Assembly (NCBI GenBank): GCA_964403885.1
Contig: CAYOHY010000013.1
Location: 1 to 45,656, forward strand
DNA from: CAYOHY01 sp964403885
GTDB lineage: Bacteria > Actinomycetota > Coriobacteriia > Anaerosomatales > PHET01
DNA length: 45,656 nucleotides
Direction of reading: 5' to 3'
In this document: piece after piece, positions 31,688 to 39,478 of the stretch
Numbering within the stretch: position 1 is the stretch's first letter
How the letters are laid out: the number at the start of each line of letters is the position of its first letter
The notes under the pieces: generated by a model
What the model saw: the letters and a program-made list of their open reading frames with translations, nothing else
Told to the model about the DNA's origin: nothing
Database searches by the model: none
Made by a program: the position numbers and the translations under genes

Positions 31688-32770
31688 TCAGAATCCGATG
31701 CCCACTCCGGCGGTGGAGTTGCCGGACGCCGAACCGTTGCGGTGGCAGCGCAGGCACACGCCGTCTTCGTTGGGGTCGTTGACCGCGTTGCCAATGCCCA
31801 TCGCGGTCGCGCTCGCATCAGCTGCGCCCCACCCGGAGGTCAGGAAGCGCGCGCGAGCCGGCGTGTAGTGCGGGAAGCTCGAGACCACCACGCCGGTGTA
31901 GACGCCGGCCTGCTCGGTGAGTCCCGCGGCATGGCAGGAGCGGCAGTACTCGGCGTTGGCCCATGCGACCTTGCCCGTGTACTTCGCACCCTTTGCCGAG
32001 AAGGTCGCACCCGCGGTCTTGAGCGGGTGAGCCTTGTACTGTGCGTTGGTGAACGAGCCCATGGCGCCACTCGAGTCCTGCCAGATGCCGGAGGCGGTGA
32101 TCGTGGTCTCGGACGCGTCGGTCCACACCTTGTGGCACTTGGTGCAGAAGCCGGAGACCTGCGCGTTGAGGTTCACGTTGCCGTTGTAGAGGTCGCCGCC
32201 GTTCATGGCCGAGTAGGCAGCTGCCGCCTCGACCTGGACGTTACCGTTGGTGTTGGAGGGCGCGCCGCCCTTCTGGAGGATCTTGCGGGCGATGGCGCCC
32301 TGGAAGATGTCCGCGCCGTGGACCGCGTGACAGTCCGCGCACGTGGCGGCCGTCGAACCGTTGTGTCCGTACACGTCGTCGGTGGCGTACTTGGTGGGCA
32401 GACCGCCGTAGATCTGCAGGCCGCCGATGTTGGTGTCGATGTGGCAGTACGTGCACGCGTCCGCGACGGAGCTGCGCAACAGCATCTGCGTCTCGCCGGA
32501 ACCCGTGGGAGAAGGACCCCATGAGGTGGAGTTCGAGATGGCCGCGTTGTGGACCGCGTGACACACGCCGCACTTCTGGGTGGCGAGCTGATAGTTCTGA
32601 TGCGGCCCGCCGGTGCCGGCGTTGGCGCCCGCGGTCGACCAGGTGACATACCGTGCCTGAGCAGGCGAAACGCCAAAGACGAGAACGCCAAGAAGGACGG
32701 TCCCCAGGACCGCCATCGTCATGGCCACGCGGCCAAACAGCCGCGCCTCCCGCTTGCAGGCGTGGTGCAT
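31688..32770 (-). CDS. Secreted hexaheme c-type cytochrome, OmcS-like, paralog of the first
   Basis: A 360-residue exported protein with signal peptide (LFGRVAMTMAVLGTVLLGVL, cleavage after PAQA) and six CXXCH motifs (CGVCH, CTYCH, CADCH, CTKCH, CRSCH, CLRCH) in the same order and context as the protein at 10442-11575. QKCGVCHAVHNA, GETQMLLRSSVADAC, ADIFQG, AHPLKTAGATF, EYCRSCH, FPHYT and the terminal G-x-G-[LI]-x-F are shared or nearly so. The six extra His positions (PHQNY, CHAVHN, GHN, CHAVHG, AHPLK, FPHYT) are all present. It starts at ATG 32770 with AAAGG 5-6 nt before; the long in-frame extension upstream is non-coding leader. It follows its NHL and TPR partners. Probably a second filament-forming or surface electron carrier; polymerisation is inferred. 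Confidence 0.88.
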   Translation of the reverse strand: MHHACKREARLFGRVAMTMAVLGTVLLGVLVFGVSPAQARYVTWSTAGANAGTGGPHQNYQLATQKCGVCHAVHNAAISNSTSWGPSPTGSGETQMLLRSSVADACTYCHIDTNIGGLQIYGGLPTKYATDDVYGHNGSTAATCADCHAVHGADIFQGAIARKILQKGGAPSNTNGNVQVEAAAAYSAMNGGDLYNGNVNLNAQVSGFCTKCHKVWTDASETTITASGIWQDSSGAMGSFTNAQYKAHPLKTAGATFSAKGAKYTGKVAWANAEYCRSCHAAGLTEQAGVYTGVVVSSFPHYTPARARFLTSGWGAADASATAMGIGNAVNDPNEDGVCLRCHRNGSASGNSTAGVGIGF

Positions 32771-32936
32771 CTCGGCCTTTCTCCGTGGTTCGGACTGCTT
32801 TGTCGAGGTGCTCGCACCCCTGAACAGACCGATACCGAGCACGAATGCCGTATGTGAAGTATCGCACAGACTGCGGATTAACTTAAGTGAGATTCGACAC
32901 ATGTTGGACGAACCCGCAGGGTAGGACACCCTTTGG

Positions 32937-34157
32937 TCACCCCATGTCCGGACTGGCGGACGGTTGCCCGTCCTCTTCTGCACCCGCGTCTCGGCGCCGA
33001 CGCCTGATCATCCTGGCGACCAACACCGCGATCAACGCTATCAAGGGCAAAAGCCATGCCCACCATGGCCCAACGAGCGCTCTTCTGACGGCAGACACCG
33101 GATCTGCGCCGCTACCGGGGATACGCAGCACCTGAACGCGGTCGTTTGCGGTGTCGGCGACGGCGAAGTAGTCACGGGCATCGTCATACGCGACGCTCGT
33201 GGGATAGGAGAAGAACCCGTCGTCTTGGCCGTACTGTCCCTGGCGTGCGATCACATGCCCGTTCTTGGGGTCGACCACCACGAGCTGGAACGCGAACGGA
33301 TCCGCCACCACCAGTCGGCCCTTGCCGTCGAAGGTCATCCCGGCAGGGATCTGGAACGGCGGCTCAGGCGCTTCGGTGCCCTCGGCGCTCTTGGTCATCT
33401 GCGCGGCTTCGGCGTTGGAGGGGTAGACCCACAGCAGCTTGCCGGTCTGGGTGTAGGCCTTCAGCCGATGGTTCTGGGTGTCGGAGATGTAGATGGTTCC
33501 GTCGTCGCCGATGGCGACACCGCGCACCACATCGACCTCGTTGTCCGCACGTCCGCGCCCGCCCCAGAAGGTGAGGAGCTTGCCGCTCTCGTCGTAGACG
33601 CCCACGGCGCCCACCATGCCCACGACCACTCGGCCGTCTCGCACGGCGACCTCCGTGGGAAGCGACGTGTCCCAGCTGCGGATCTGCACGTTGTCCGGCC
33701 TGAACACGCGGATCTTGTTGTTCATGTAGTCGCCGATGTAGACGTTGTCCGCATCGTCGACCGCGATCGTCTGCGGCATCATGCGACCGGGACCTCGGTG
33801 CAGGATGGTCTTGAACGAGCCGTCAGGGTTGAAGCCCACCACCTGCCAGCGCTGGGGGTCGGCCACCCAGATGGTGCCGTCCTTGGCGATGGCCACATCC
33901 GAGGGTGCGTAGAGCTGCTGGATCTCCCCGCTCCCCCATCCGTAGATGGAACGCACCCAGGTGATGCCCTGGGGCATCTGGGCGCGCGACGGCGCACCCA
34001 GCGGGGTGGCGAGCTTGACCGCGAACATGGCGAGCGTGATGAACAGGGCGATGAGGAGCAGCAACATGGCTGTCAGCCCCACGCGAAGGCGCTCGCGTGC
34101 GGCCCGGGTCTTCAAGATCGTCTGCTCGTGGACCTCGTCGTTGACGGGCTCGGTCAC
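32937..34157 (-). CDS. Membrane-tethered NHL-repeat beta-propeller protein (cassette 2)
   Basis: A 406-residue paralog of the cassette 1 NHL protein: N-terminal helix (about 28-48), then WVRSIYGWG, NHL repeats (APSDVAIAKDGTIWVAD, PQTIAVDDADNVYIGD, VVRGVAIGDDGTIYISD, YPTSVAYDDARDYFAVAD) and a C-terminal helix followed by RRRRR. Both termini anchor it and the propeller faces outside. Conserved features with cassette 1 include the QLP/SLP-x-x-[VL]AV-[KR]DG blade and IPAGMT. It starts at GTG 34157, overlapping the TPR stop as GTGA. It probably acts with the TPR protein in assembling or docking the hexaheme cytochrome (inference from gene order). Confidence 0.86.
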   Translation of the reverse strand: MTEPVNDEVHEQTILKTRAARERLRVGLTAMLLLLIALFITLAMFAVKLATPLGAPSRAQMPQGITWVRSIYGWGSGEIQQLYAPSDVAIAKDGTIWVADPQRWQVVGFNPDGSFKTILHRGPGRMMPQTIAVDDADNVYIGDYMNNKIRVFRPDNVQIRSWDTSLPTEVAVRDGRVVVGMVGAVGVYDESGKLLTFWGGRGRADNEVDVVRGVAIGDDGTIYISDTQNHRLKAYTQTGKLLWVYPSNAEAAQMTKSAEGTEAPEPPFQIPAGMTFDGKGRLVVADPFAFQLVVVDPKNGHVIARQGQYGQDDGFFSYPTSVAYDDARDYFAVADTANDRVQVLRIPGSGADPVSAVRRALVGPWWAWLLPLIALIAVLVARMIRRRRRDAGAEEDGQPSASPDMG

Positions 34158-34918
34158 TTGGCACCCGCCTTCAGCGCTTCGGCGAGGCCCTCGGATGCCT
34201 GCGCCGAGTCAGGCACGTAGCGCAGGGCGGCACGGAAGTCAGCCGCCGCGGCATCGGCCTGCTTGAGCTGGAGGTAGGCGGCGCCGCGCTCGATGAGCGT
34301 GTCTGCGCTCGTAGGGTCCTCGGCGATCGCGAGGTCGAACGCTTTGACGGCGTTCTTCCAGTCGCCCTCCTGTGAGTAGAGCTCGCCTTGCATGATCGCG
34401 GCGGCCTCGATGATGTCGCCTTTGACCACACGCTTGTCGGGGACGATGTGCTTCTTGGCGAGCGCCGCGAGCTCCTTGTCGCGAGCAGCGCGCGCCGAGT
34501 CTATGGTCTCGTGCGTGAGCTTGATGGCCAGAGCGCGCTGATGCTTGGCGCGAGCGAGCCGGGCCCGCTCGAGCAAGATCTCGGACGAATCCTTGCCGGC
34601 CGCCGCGGCGCCGCGATCGAGCACCCGCTGCGCCTGCGAGTACTGACCCACGGCGATGAGCGCACGTGCGTAGTCCGCCCAGGCCTTGGCGACCGTGGGC
34701 TTCTCCTTCACGACCGACTCGAGCATCGAGACCTGCTTCTCGGCAAGGCTTCGCGGGGCTGCGGGCTTGATGATGTCGGCAGCCACGATGTAGAGGGCGA
34801 GCGTGAGGATGAGCACCACCATCGTGAACATCGCGATCACGAGGTAGTGCGACACCGGGTCGGCTTGGTTGACCTGCTGTGCGACCGTCTGCTTGGGGCT
34901 ATCCGTCACCGGGGTCAT
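34154..34918 (-). CDS. Membrane-anchored TPR protein (cassette 2)
   Basis: A 254-residue paralog of the cassette 1 TPR protein: cytoplasmic tip of about 25 residues, one helix (VIAMFTMVVLILTLALYIVAAD), PAAPRSLAEKQ, AWADYARALIAVGQYSQA and C-terminal TPR units (GDWKNAVKAFDLAIAEDP, QADAAAADFRAALRYVP). ATG 34918 is annotated; a GTG at 34909 would give the N-terminus MTDSPK, matching MTDSSQ of the paralog, with AAAGGG at a better distance (about 10 nt). It is first in the cassette, preceded by a palindrome and by the hairpin ending the RmlB-like gene. Confidence 0.85.
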   Translation of the reverse strand: MTPVTDSPKQTVAQQVNQADPVSHYLVIAMFTMVVLILTLALYIVAADIIKPAAPRSLAEKQVSMLESVVKEKPTVAKAWADYARALIAVGQYSQAQRVLDRGAAAAGKDSSEILLERARLARAKHQRALAIKLTHETIDSARAARDKELAALAKKHIVPDKRVVKGDIIEAAAIMQGELYSQEGDWKNAVKAFDLAIAEDPTSADTLIERGAAYLQLKQADAAAADFRAALRYVPDSAQASEGLAEALKAGAK

Positions 34919-34957
34919 GCCCTTTCGGACCGTTGAGCGTCGTGCGGTGATCCCGCG

Positions 34958-34979
34958 GTTCTAACAGGGCTGTTAGAGC
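34958..34979. promoter_or_regulatory. Palindrome upstream of cassette 2
   Basis: TCTAACA-GGGC-TGTTAGA (34960-34977) is an exact inverted repeat, extended by a G-C and a wobble pair, 40 nt before the TPR start. It is AT-rich and symmetric enough for a dimeric repressor site, but it could equally be the distal part of a terminator. No comparable element was seen before cassette 1. Confidence 0.4.
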
Positions 34980-34982
34980 AAC

Positions 34983-35005
34983 ATGCGCGCCGTAGCAGCG
35001 CGCAT
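34983..35005 (-). terminator. Hairpin after the RmlB-like gene
   Basis: ATGCGCGC (34983-34990) pairs perfectly with GCGCGCAT (34998-35005) around a 7-nt loop, 12 nt beyond the stop at 35017. On the minus strand it is followed by GTTGCTCT, only a weak U-tract. It separates the polysaccharide genes from cassette 2. Confidence 0.6.
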
Positions 35006-35016
35006 GATGTGTGCAG

Positions 35017-36036
35017 CTAGTGAAGCTCGACCTTGCCGTCTGTGGTGCGCACGGGAACGACCTTCATCCACTCGAGCTTGCGCCACCACTGCTCGTTCGC
35101 CCGGTACCACTCGACCGTACGCGCGAGTCCCTCCTCGAAGGTCACCGAGGGGGTCCAGCCAAGCGCGTCCGCCACGTGGGACGCGTCACAGATGTGGCGT
35201 GCCACCTGACCGGGGCGGTCTCCGATGTGAGTGATGAGGTCGCGAGAGACGCCCACCAGGTCGCACACCTGCTCGGCGATGACTTCGATGCTGACGTCGC
35301 GGCCGGTACCCAGGTTGTAGGTGGTGCACTGCGTTGGATCGAGAGGCGCGTGCAGTATCGCGTCAAGCCCTCGGCAGGTGTCCTCAACGAACAACCAGTC
35401 ACGGCTTGCACCGCCGGAACCATGGACGGTGAGCGGTGCGCCATCGAGTGCCGATGTGATGAACCGGGGTATGGCCTTCTCAAGGTGCTGGTGCGGCCCG
35501 TAGTTGTTGAAGGGCCGCACGATGACGGCGGGCACCTGCCACGTCGCCCAGTACGAGTAGATCAGACGGTCGGCGCCCACCTTGGCGCTCGCGTACGGAC
35601 TCATGGGGTTGAGCGGGTGGTCCTCGTTCATCGGCTCGGTGAGGGCGTTGCCGTACACCTCAGAGGTCGAGATGTGGATGAACTTCTCGATGTGATCGCA
35701 CTTGATGAGCTCGTTAGCGAGCGTCTGGGTACCCAGCACGTCGGTCACGAAGAACAGTGAGTTGTCATAGATCGAGCGCGCCACGTGCGACTCGGCCGCG
35801 AAGTGGACCACGTGGGTCGCCTGATGCATGACCTCATGCACCAGATCGGCGTTGGTGACGTTGCCGTACCAGAAGCTGAAGCGCGGGTCGTCCTTGAACT
35901 CGGCGAGGTTGTCCAGGTTGCCCGCATAGGTGAGCGCATCGAGCACGATGATCTCGTAATCGGGATACGTGCTGAGCATGTGGCGAACGAAGTTGCTGCC
36001 GATGAACCCGGCCCCACCAGTCACCAGGATACGCAT
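35017..36036 (-). CDS. Sugar-nucleotide 4,6-dehydratase (RmlB-like SDR)
   Basis: A 339-residue extended short-chain dehydrogenase: NAD-binding GGAGFIGSN, the RmlB-like DALTYAGNLDNL, catalytic YASAK, NNYGPHQHLEKAIP and RDWLFVEDT. Overall it looks like dTDP-glucose 4,6-dehydratase, which makes the 4-keto-6-deoxy intermediate of rhamnose and other deoxysugars. The active-site segment, however, is STSEVYG, whereas RmlB has TDEVYG; the Ser in place of the catalytic Asp is what GDP-mannose dehydratases and some UDP-sugar enzymes carry. The donor nucleotide is therefore open. No rmlA, rmlC or rmlD is in view. It probably supplies a sugar to the glycosyltransferases to the right. Confidence 0.8.
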   Translation of the reverse strand: MRILVTGGAGFIGSNFVRHMLSTYPDYEIIVLDALTYAGNLDNLAEFKDDPRFSFWYGNVTNADLVHEVMHQATHVVHFAAESHVARSIYDNSLFFVTDVLGTQTLANELIKCDHIEKFIHISTSEVYGNALTEPMNEDHPLNPMSPYASAKVGADRLIYSYWATWQVPAVIVRPFNNYGPHQHLEKAIPRFITSALDGAPLTVHGSGGASRDWLFVEDTCRGLDAILHAPLDPTQCTTYNLGTGRDVSIEVIAEQVCDLVGVSRDLITHIGDRPGQVARHICDASHVADALGWTPSVTFEEGLARTVEWYRANEQWWRKLEWMKVVPVRTTDGKVELH

Positions 36037-36141
36037 CTAGGCCGACCCCTCCGTCACATCACAGGTATTTCCGAGTCACCACGACGCGCGAATGCGCGTC
36101 CCGTGGCCGATCACAGGCAATGCTAGCAGACGACCGCGACC

Positions 36142-38094
36142 CTACGGCGTCACCGGCGCCTCGTTGTCAGGCTTGACCACGGGCCGCGGCTTGCCGTCGA
36201 GCAGCTGCTTGAGACGGGCGTCGAGCCCGGCCTGCTGGCGCATCTGCGCGGCGAGATCGGCCCTGCCCAGGAGATTCGCGTAGTAGTAGCGGTAGAGCCC
36301 GAAGCGCCGCAGGCTGTCGGCGTACTTGCCCACGGACAGAAGGAGCGCTTCCGCCGAGGGCCCGTCGCCGTCCAGCAACGCCATCTGGGCGCGCAACATC
36401 GTGACCTCTGGCAGCGCCGGCGCCTCTGACACGATGCGCGCGAGCTTGGCCCGCTCCCAGGTCAGGTCAGTTCGACCCGACAGGTACGCCTGGTCGAGCG
36501 AGTCCCGGACGAGCAAGACGAGGTAGCGGATGTCGGTGGTGAGCGCCGGGCTGGCGGAGTCGACGGCACGCTGGAACGCACGGGCATCACCCAGCCCGGT
36601 GCCAAGGCTCTGACCCTGCTGATCGAGCTTGAGGAACTCGTAGTACACGTTGTACGGCTGTGCCGAGCGAGCACGCGCGAGTGCCGATGCGCGCTGAGCA
36701 CCCGTCGCGGTGGTCGCACCCGCGAACGCGGCAGCGCCCTGCACCGTGGTCACGGCCAAGAAGATCGCGGCAACGGCGACGACAGCCGCCCCAAGCCTGC
36801 CCAACCAGATCTGCCATGCGGGTGTGGGCGCGCTCTGCTCTGCGCCGGGTCTGACCAGCGCGAGACCCACCATCATCGGGACGTAAGCGCCCCAGATGAG
36901 CGAGGTTGGAAGCAGTAGCTGCGCTGCGGCGAGTCCCGCAACACCCACCGCGAACGCACTTCTCAGCAGCGAGCCCTGGCCCGTGGTGAAGAAGCGCCGC
37001 AACCCTGCGATCCACGCCAATGCCGCGCTGCCTGCAGCAACCAAGCCCAGAAGGCCGAAGGCGGCGAACACGGCGATCGGAAGGCTGTGGGGGTCTTGAG
37101 CGATGGGAGCCGCCTCCCATGCGGTGATCAACTGCTCGGCGGAGCCGGGGTCGGTCAGGCTCATGCGTCGCTGCACCGCGACCTCGAACCCGTCGGCACC
37201 CTGCCCGAGAAGCGGCTTCTGTGCGCCGATCGCGACACCTTGCTGCCACAGGAAGAGCCTCGTGGTCAGCGATGAGCCGAAGAGCTGGCTTCGGACGGCC
37301 TTGCCCATGCCCCCGGGAAGCGTCGAGAACACCAGCGCCATGCTCACAGCTATCACCGCGACAGCGATCGCACCACGCTTGGCCGAGCGCTTGCCGCGAT
37401 CGGTGGTGATGCCCAGCAGACCAGGCACGAGCGTCGCGATCAAGACGAACTCCAGCCCGGCAGCGCCAAGACCGGCTACAGACCCGGACACCACGCACGC
37501 GAGGATCGCGACCACTGCCGTGGCGAGCGAGAGCGTGCGTCGGCCGCCCTTCTCGGCGCGCGCGATGGCGAGCGACACCGGTGCCGCGATCAAGAAGCCC
37601 TGCACCACGTGGTTGCTGGTGTCGAACACGCCCACGGGCTTTGCACCAAAGAGCGGCTGGAGCACGACCACGATCCCGGCAAGGAGCACCGGTATCTGCG
37701 CCCACACCATTCCCGATCGGAGATCTCCGGTGGGCTTGGCGAGCGCCGCGAGTGCTACGAACACGGCGATGAGCACCCAGGTCACGGCACCCATGTAGTA
37801 GCCGTTGCCAACGGTGAGCATCTGGATGGGCGCATACCCCAACGACGTGGAGACGATGGCGATCAGCGCGAAGACCGCGAGCGAGCCCACCAGCCACGCA
37901 TCCTGACGTTCGGGGCGGCGAAGGCCACCCATGAGCGCAGCCACGAGCCACACGACCAGTGCGAGCAGTGCGCCGGCGAACCTCACCGCGTACGTGTCCC
38001 ACGAGCCGGTGACCGGCAAGACCGCGAGCACCGCCGTCGCGACGATGGCCACGGTGACGGCGGATACAGCAGGGCGCTTCGCGGTCGAACCCAT
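36142..38094 (-). CDS. O-antigen ligase/polymerase-like (Wzy_C) membrane protein with helical tail, copy 5
   Basis: A 650-residue protein with about 12 membrane segments, then a soluble tail of about 190 residues with TPR-like helices (ALPEVTMLRAQMALLDGDGPSAEALL in part) and a Pro/Lys-rich end. Family marks: RLFLWQQGVAIGAQKPLLGQGADGFEVA and a loop ending in QDPHSLPIAVFAAFG. It lies in the polysaccharide region, upstream of the RmlB-like gene by about 100 nt and divergent from a glycosyltransferase. It is the best candidate of the five for a classical glycan polymerase or ligase of this cluster. Confidence 0.83.
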   Translation of the reverse strand: MGSTAKRPAVSAVTVAIVATAVLAVLPVTGSWDTYAVRFAGALLALVVWLVAALMGGLRRPERQDAWLVGSLAVFALIAIVSTSLGYAPIQMLTVGNGYYMGAVTWVLIAVFVALAALAKPTGDLRSGMVWAQIPVLLAGIVVVLQPLFGAKPVGVFDTSNHVVQGFLIAAPVSLAIARAEKGGRRTLSLATAVVAILACVVSGSVAGLGAAGLEFVLIATLVPGLLGITTDRGKRSAKRGAIAVAVIAVSMALVFSTLPGGMGKAVRSQLFGSSLTTRLFLWQQGVAIGAQKPLLGQGADGFEVAVQRRMSLTDPGSAEQLITAWEAAPIAQDPHSLPIAVFAAFGLLGLVAAGSAALAWIAGLRRFFTTGQGSLLRSAFAVGVAGLAAAQLLLPTSLIWGAYVPMMVGLALVRPGAEQSAPTPAWQIWLGRLGAAVVAVAAIFLAVTTVQGAAAFAGATTATGAQRASALARARSAQPYNVYYEFLKLDQQGQSLGTGLGDARAFQRAVDSASPALTTDIRYLVLLVRDSLDQAYLSGRTDLTWERAKLARIVSEAPALPEVTMLRAQMALLDGDGPSAEALLLSVGKYADSLRRFGLYRYYYANLLGRADLAAQMRQQAGLDARLKQLLDGKPRPVVKPDNEAPVTP

Positions 38095-38212
38095 ACGTGC
38101 GGCTCCTCAGGTCGTTTCCAGGCGCAAGAAAGCGTAGCACTTAGACGGCTGTGGGCGCGTGTGGTGTGGCATGATTCGGCGTAGTCCCACTCCCGTGAAT
38201 GGACCCGCCTTC

Positions 38213-39478
38213 GTGAGAATCATTCTCATCAGCCACTTCTTCCCGCCGGACACCACGCCGGGCGCCATGCGACCGCATGCGCTGGCAAACGCGCTGTCTG
38301 AGGCGGGGCACGACGTGCTCGTTCTCACCGCCTGCGACAACCCGGTGCAGGGGCCGTATCGCGTCGAGAGCATCGGGTACACGCGGCTTGGCGGACACGT
38401 GAAGAAGGCCGCGGGCCTTGCGCCTGAAGCGAACCTGGCCCACGCGGCAGCGACCAAGGGCACGCTCGCATCGCGCTTCACCGGGTGGGCCGCGCGCACC
38501 GTCGAGGCCGTCTTCCAGCATCCGGACAAGTACCGAGGGTGGATGAAAGCGGTGCGGCGATGGTCACAAGCCAACGCCGACCTCCTGAAGGGCTTCGACG
38601 TGGTCTTGGCGAGCGCCCCTCCCCCCACGACGATCTTCGTGGGGTCCTGGCTCGCTCGAACACTCGATCTGCCCTACGTGCTCGACCTGCGAGACCTGTG
38701 GACCGACAACCCGTACTACCGATTCGGGCGGGTACGGCGGGCCATCGACCGGCGGAGCGAGGCGAGGGTGCTTGCGACCGCTGACCGGGTGGTCGTCGCC
38801 ACACGACCGCTCCAAGACTCGCTTTCTGTGCGTCACCCCGCACTGGACGTCGAGACCGTGGCCTCGGGAGCGGTGGCCCGGCCGGCGGCACATGGCAATC
38901 GCAGCACCGCCGCGCTCCGAATCGGTCATTTTGGTGAGCTGAGTGAATGGGTGCACCGGGACCCGGTGCCGGTACTCGAGGCAGCACGACGACTCATCGA
39001 GACGGGCGAGGTTCGCGAGGCGACGATACGGTTCGACTTCTTCGGGCCGTACTCCGATCGACTCAAGGATCGAAGCGTCGCCGCTGGGCCGGATGGCCTC
39101 GTGTCCTTCCATGGGGTCGTTCCGCGCGCCCAGGTCGCTCGCGAGCTTGCAGACTGCGACCTGGCTCTGCTGCTCATGTGGGCCCAGGACGACGGGCCGA
39201 TACCGGCAAAGACCTACGAGTATCTGGCGTCAGGCAAGCGAGTGTTGGTGTCAGGAGCATCACCTCGTGCCGAGGTGCGCCGCGCGTTGGCAGACGTCCC
39301 GGGAGTCCACTTCGCCGACTCACCCGACGTGACGGCCTCGATCCTCAAGGAACTGTGGCTGCGATGGGATGAAGGGTCATCCCTTGACCTCGTCGACCAC
39401 GACCGGGTCTACCCTTTCACCGCCGAGTTCATGGCACTGCGATTCGCCGAGGTGCTGAACAGTGCCACCCGGCGCTAG
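38213..39478 (+). CDS. Glycosyltransferase, GT-B fold (GT4-like)
   Basis: About 421 residues. The N-terminus IILISHFFPPDTTPGAMRPHALANALSEAGHDVLVLT is the standard GT4 donor-gripping opening (given here in part), followed by DLRDLWTDNPYYR, ADRVVVATR and, in the C-terminal Rossmann half, RIGHFGEL, SFHGVVPRAQVARELADCDLALLL and GPIPAKTYEYLASGKRVLV for nucleotide-sugar binding. I prefer GTG 38213, which starts the fold directly; in-frame starts at 38159 (GTG) and 38171 (ATG) would add 18 or 14 residues. The gene is divergent from Wzy_C copy 5 and convergent with the next, sharing their stop codons at CTAG. Sugar specificity unknown. Confidence 0.82.
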   Translation: MRIILISHFFPPDTTPGAMRPHALANALSEAGHDVLVLTACDNPVQGPYRVESIGYTRLGGHVKKAAGLAPEANLAHAAATKGTLASRFTGWAARTVEAVFQHPDKYRGWMKAVRRWSQANADLLKGFDVVLASAPPPTTIFVGSWLARTLDLPYVLDLRDLWTDNPYYRFGRVRRAIDRRSEARVLATADRVVVATRPLQDSLSVRHPALDVETVASGAVARPAAHGNRSTAALRIGHFGELSEWVHRDPVPVLEAARRLIETGEVREATIRFDFFGPYSDRLKDRSVAAGPDGLVSFHGVVPRAQVARELADCDLALLLMWAQDDGPIPAKTYEYLASGKRVLVSGASPRAEVRRALADVPGVHFADSPDVTASILKELWLRWDEGSSLDLVDHDRVYPFTAEFMALRFAEVLNSATRR

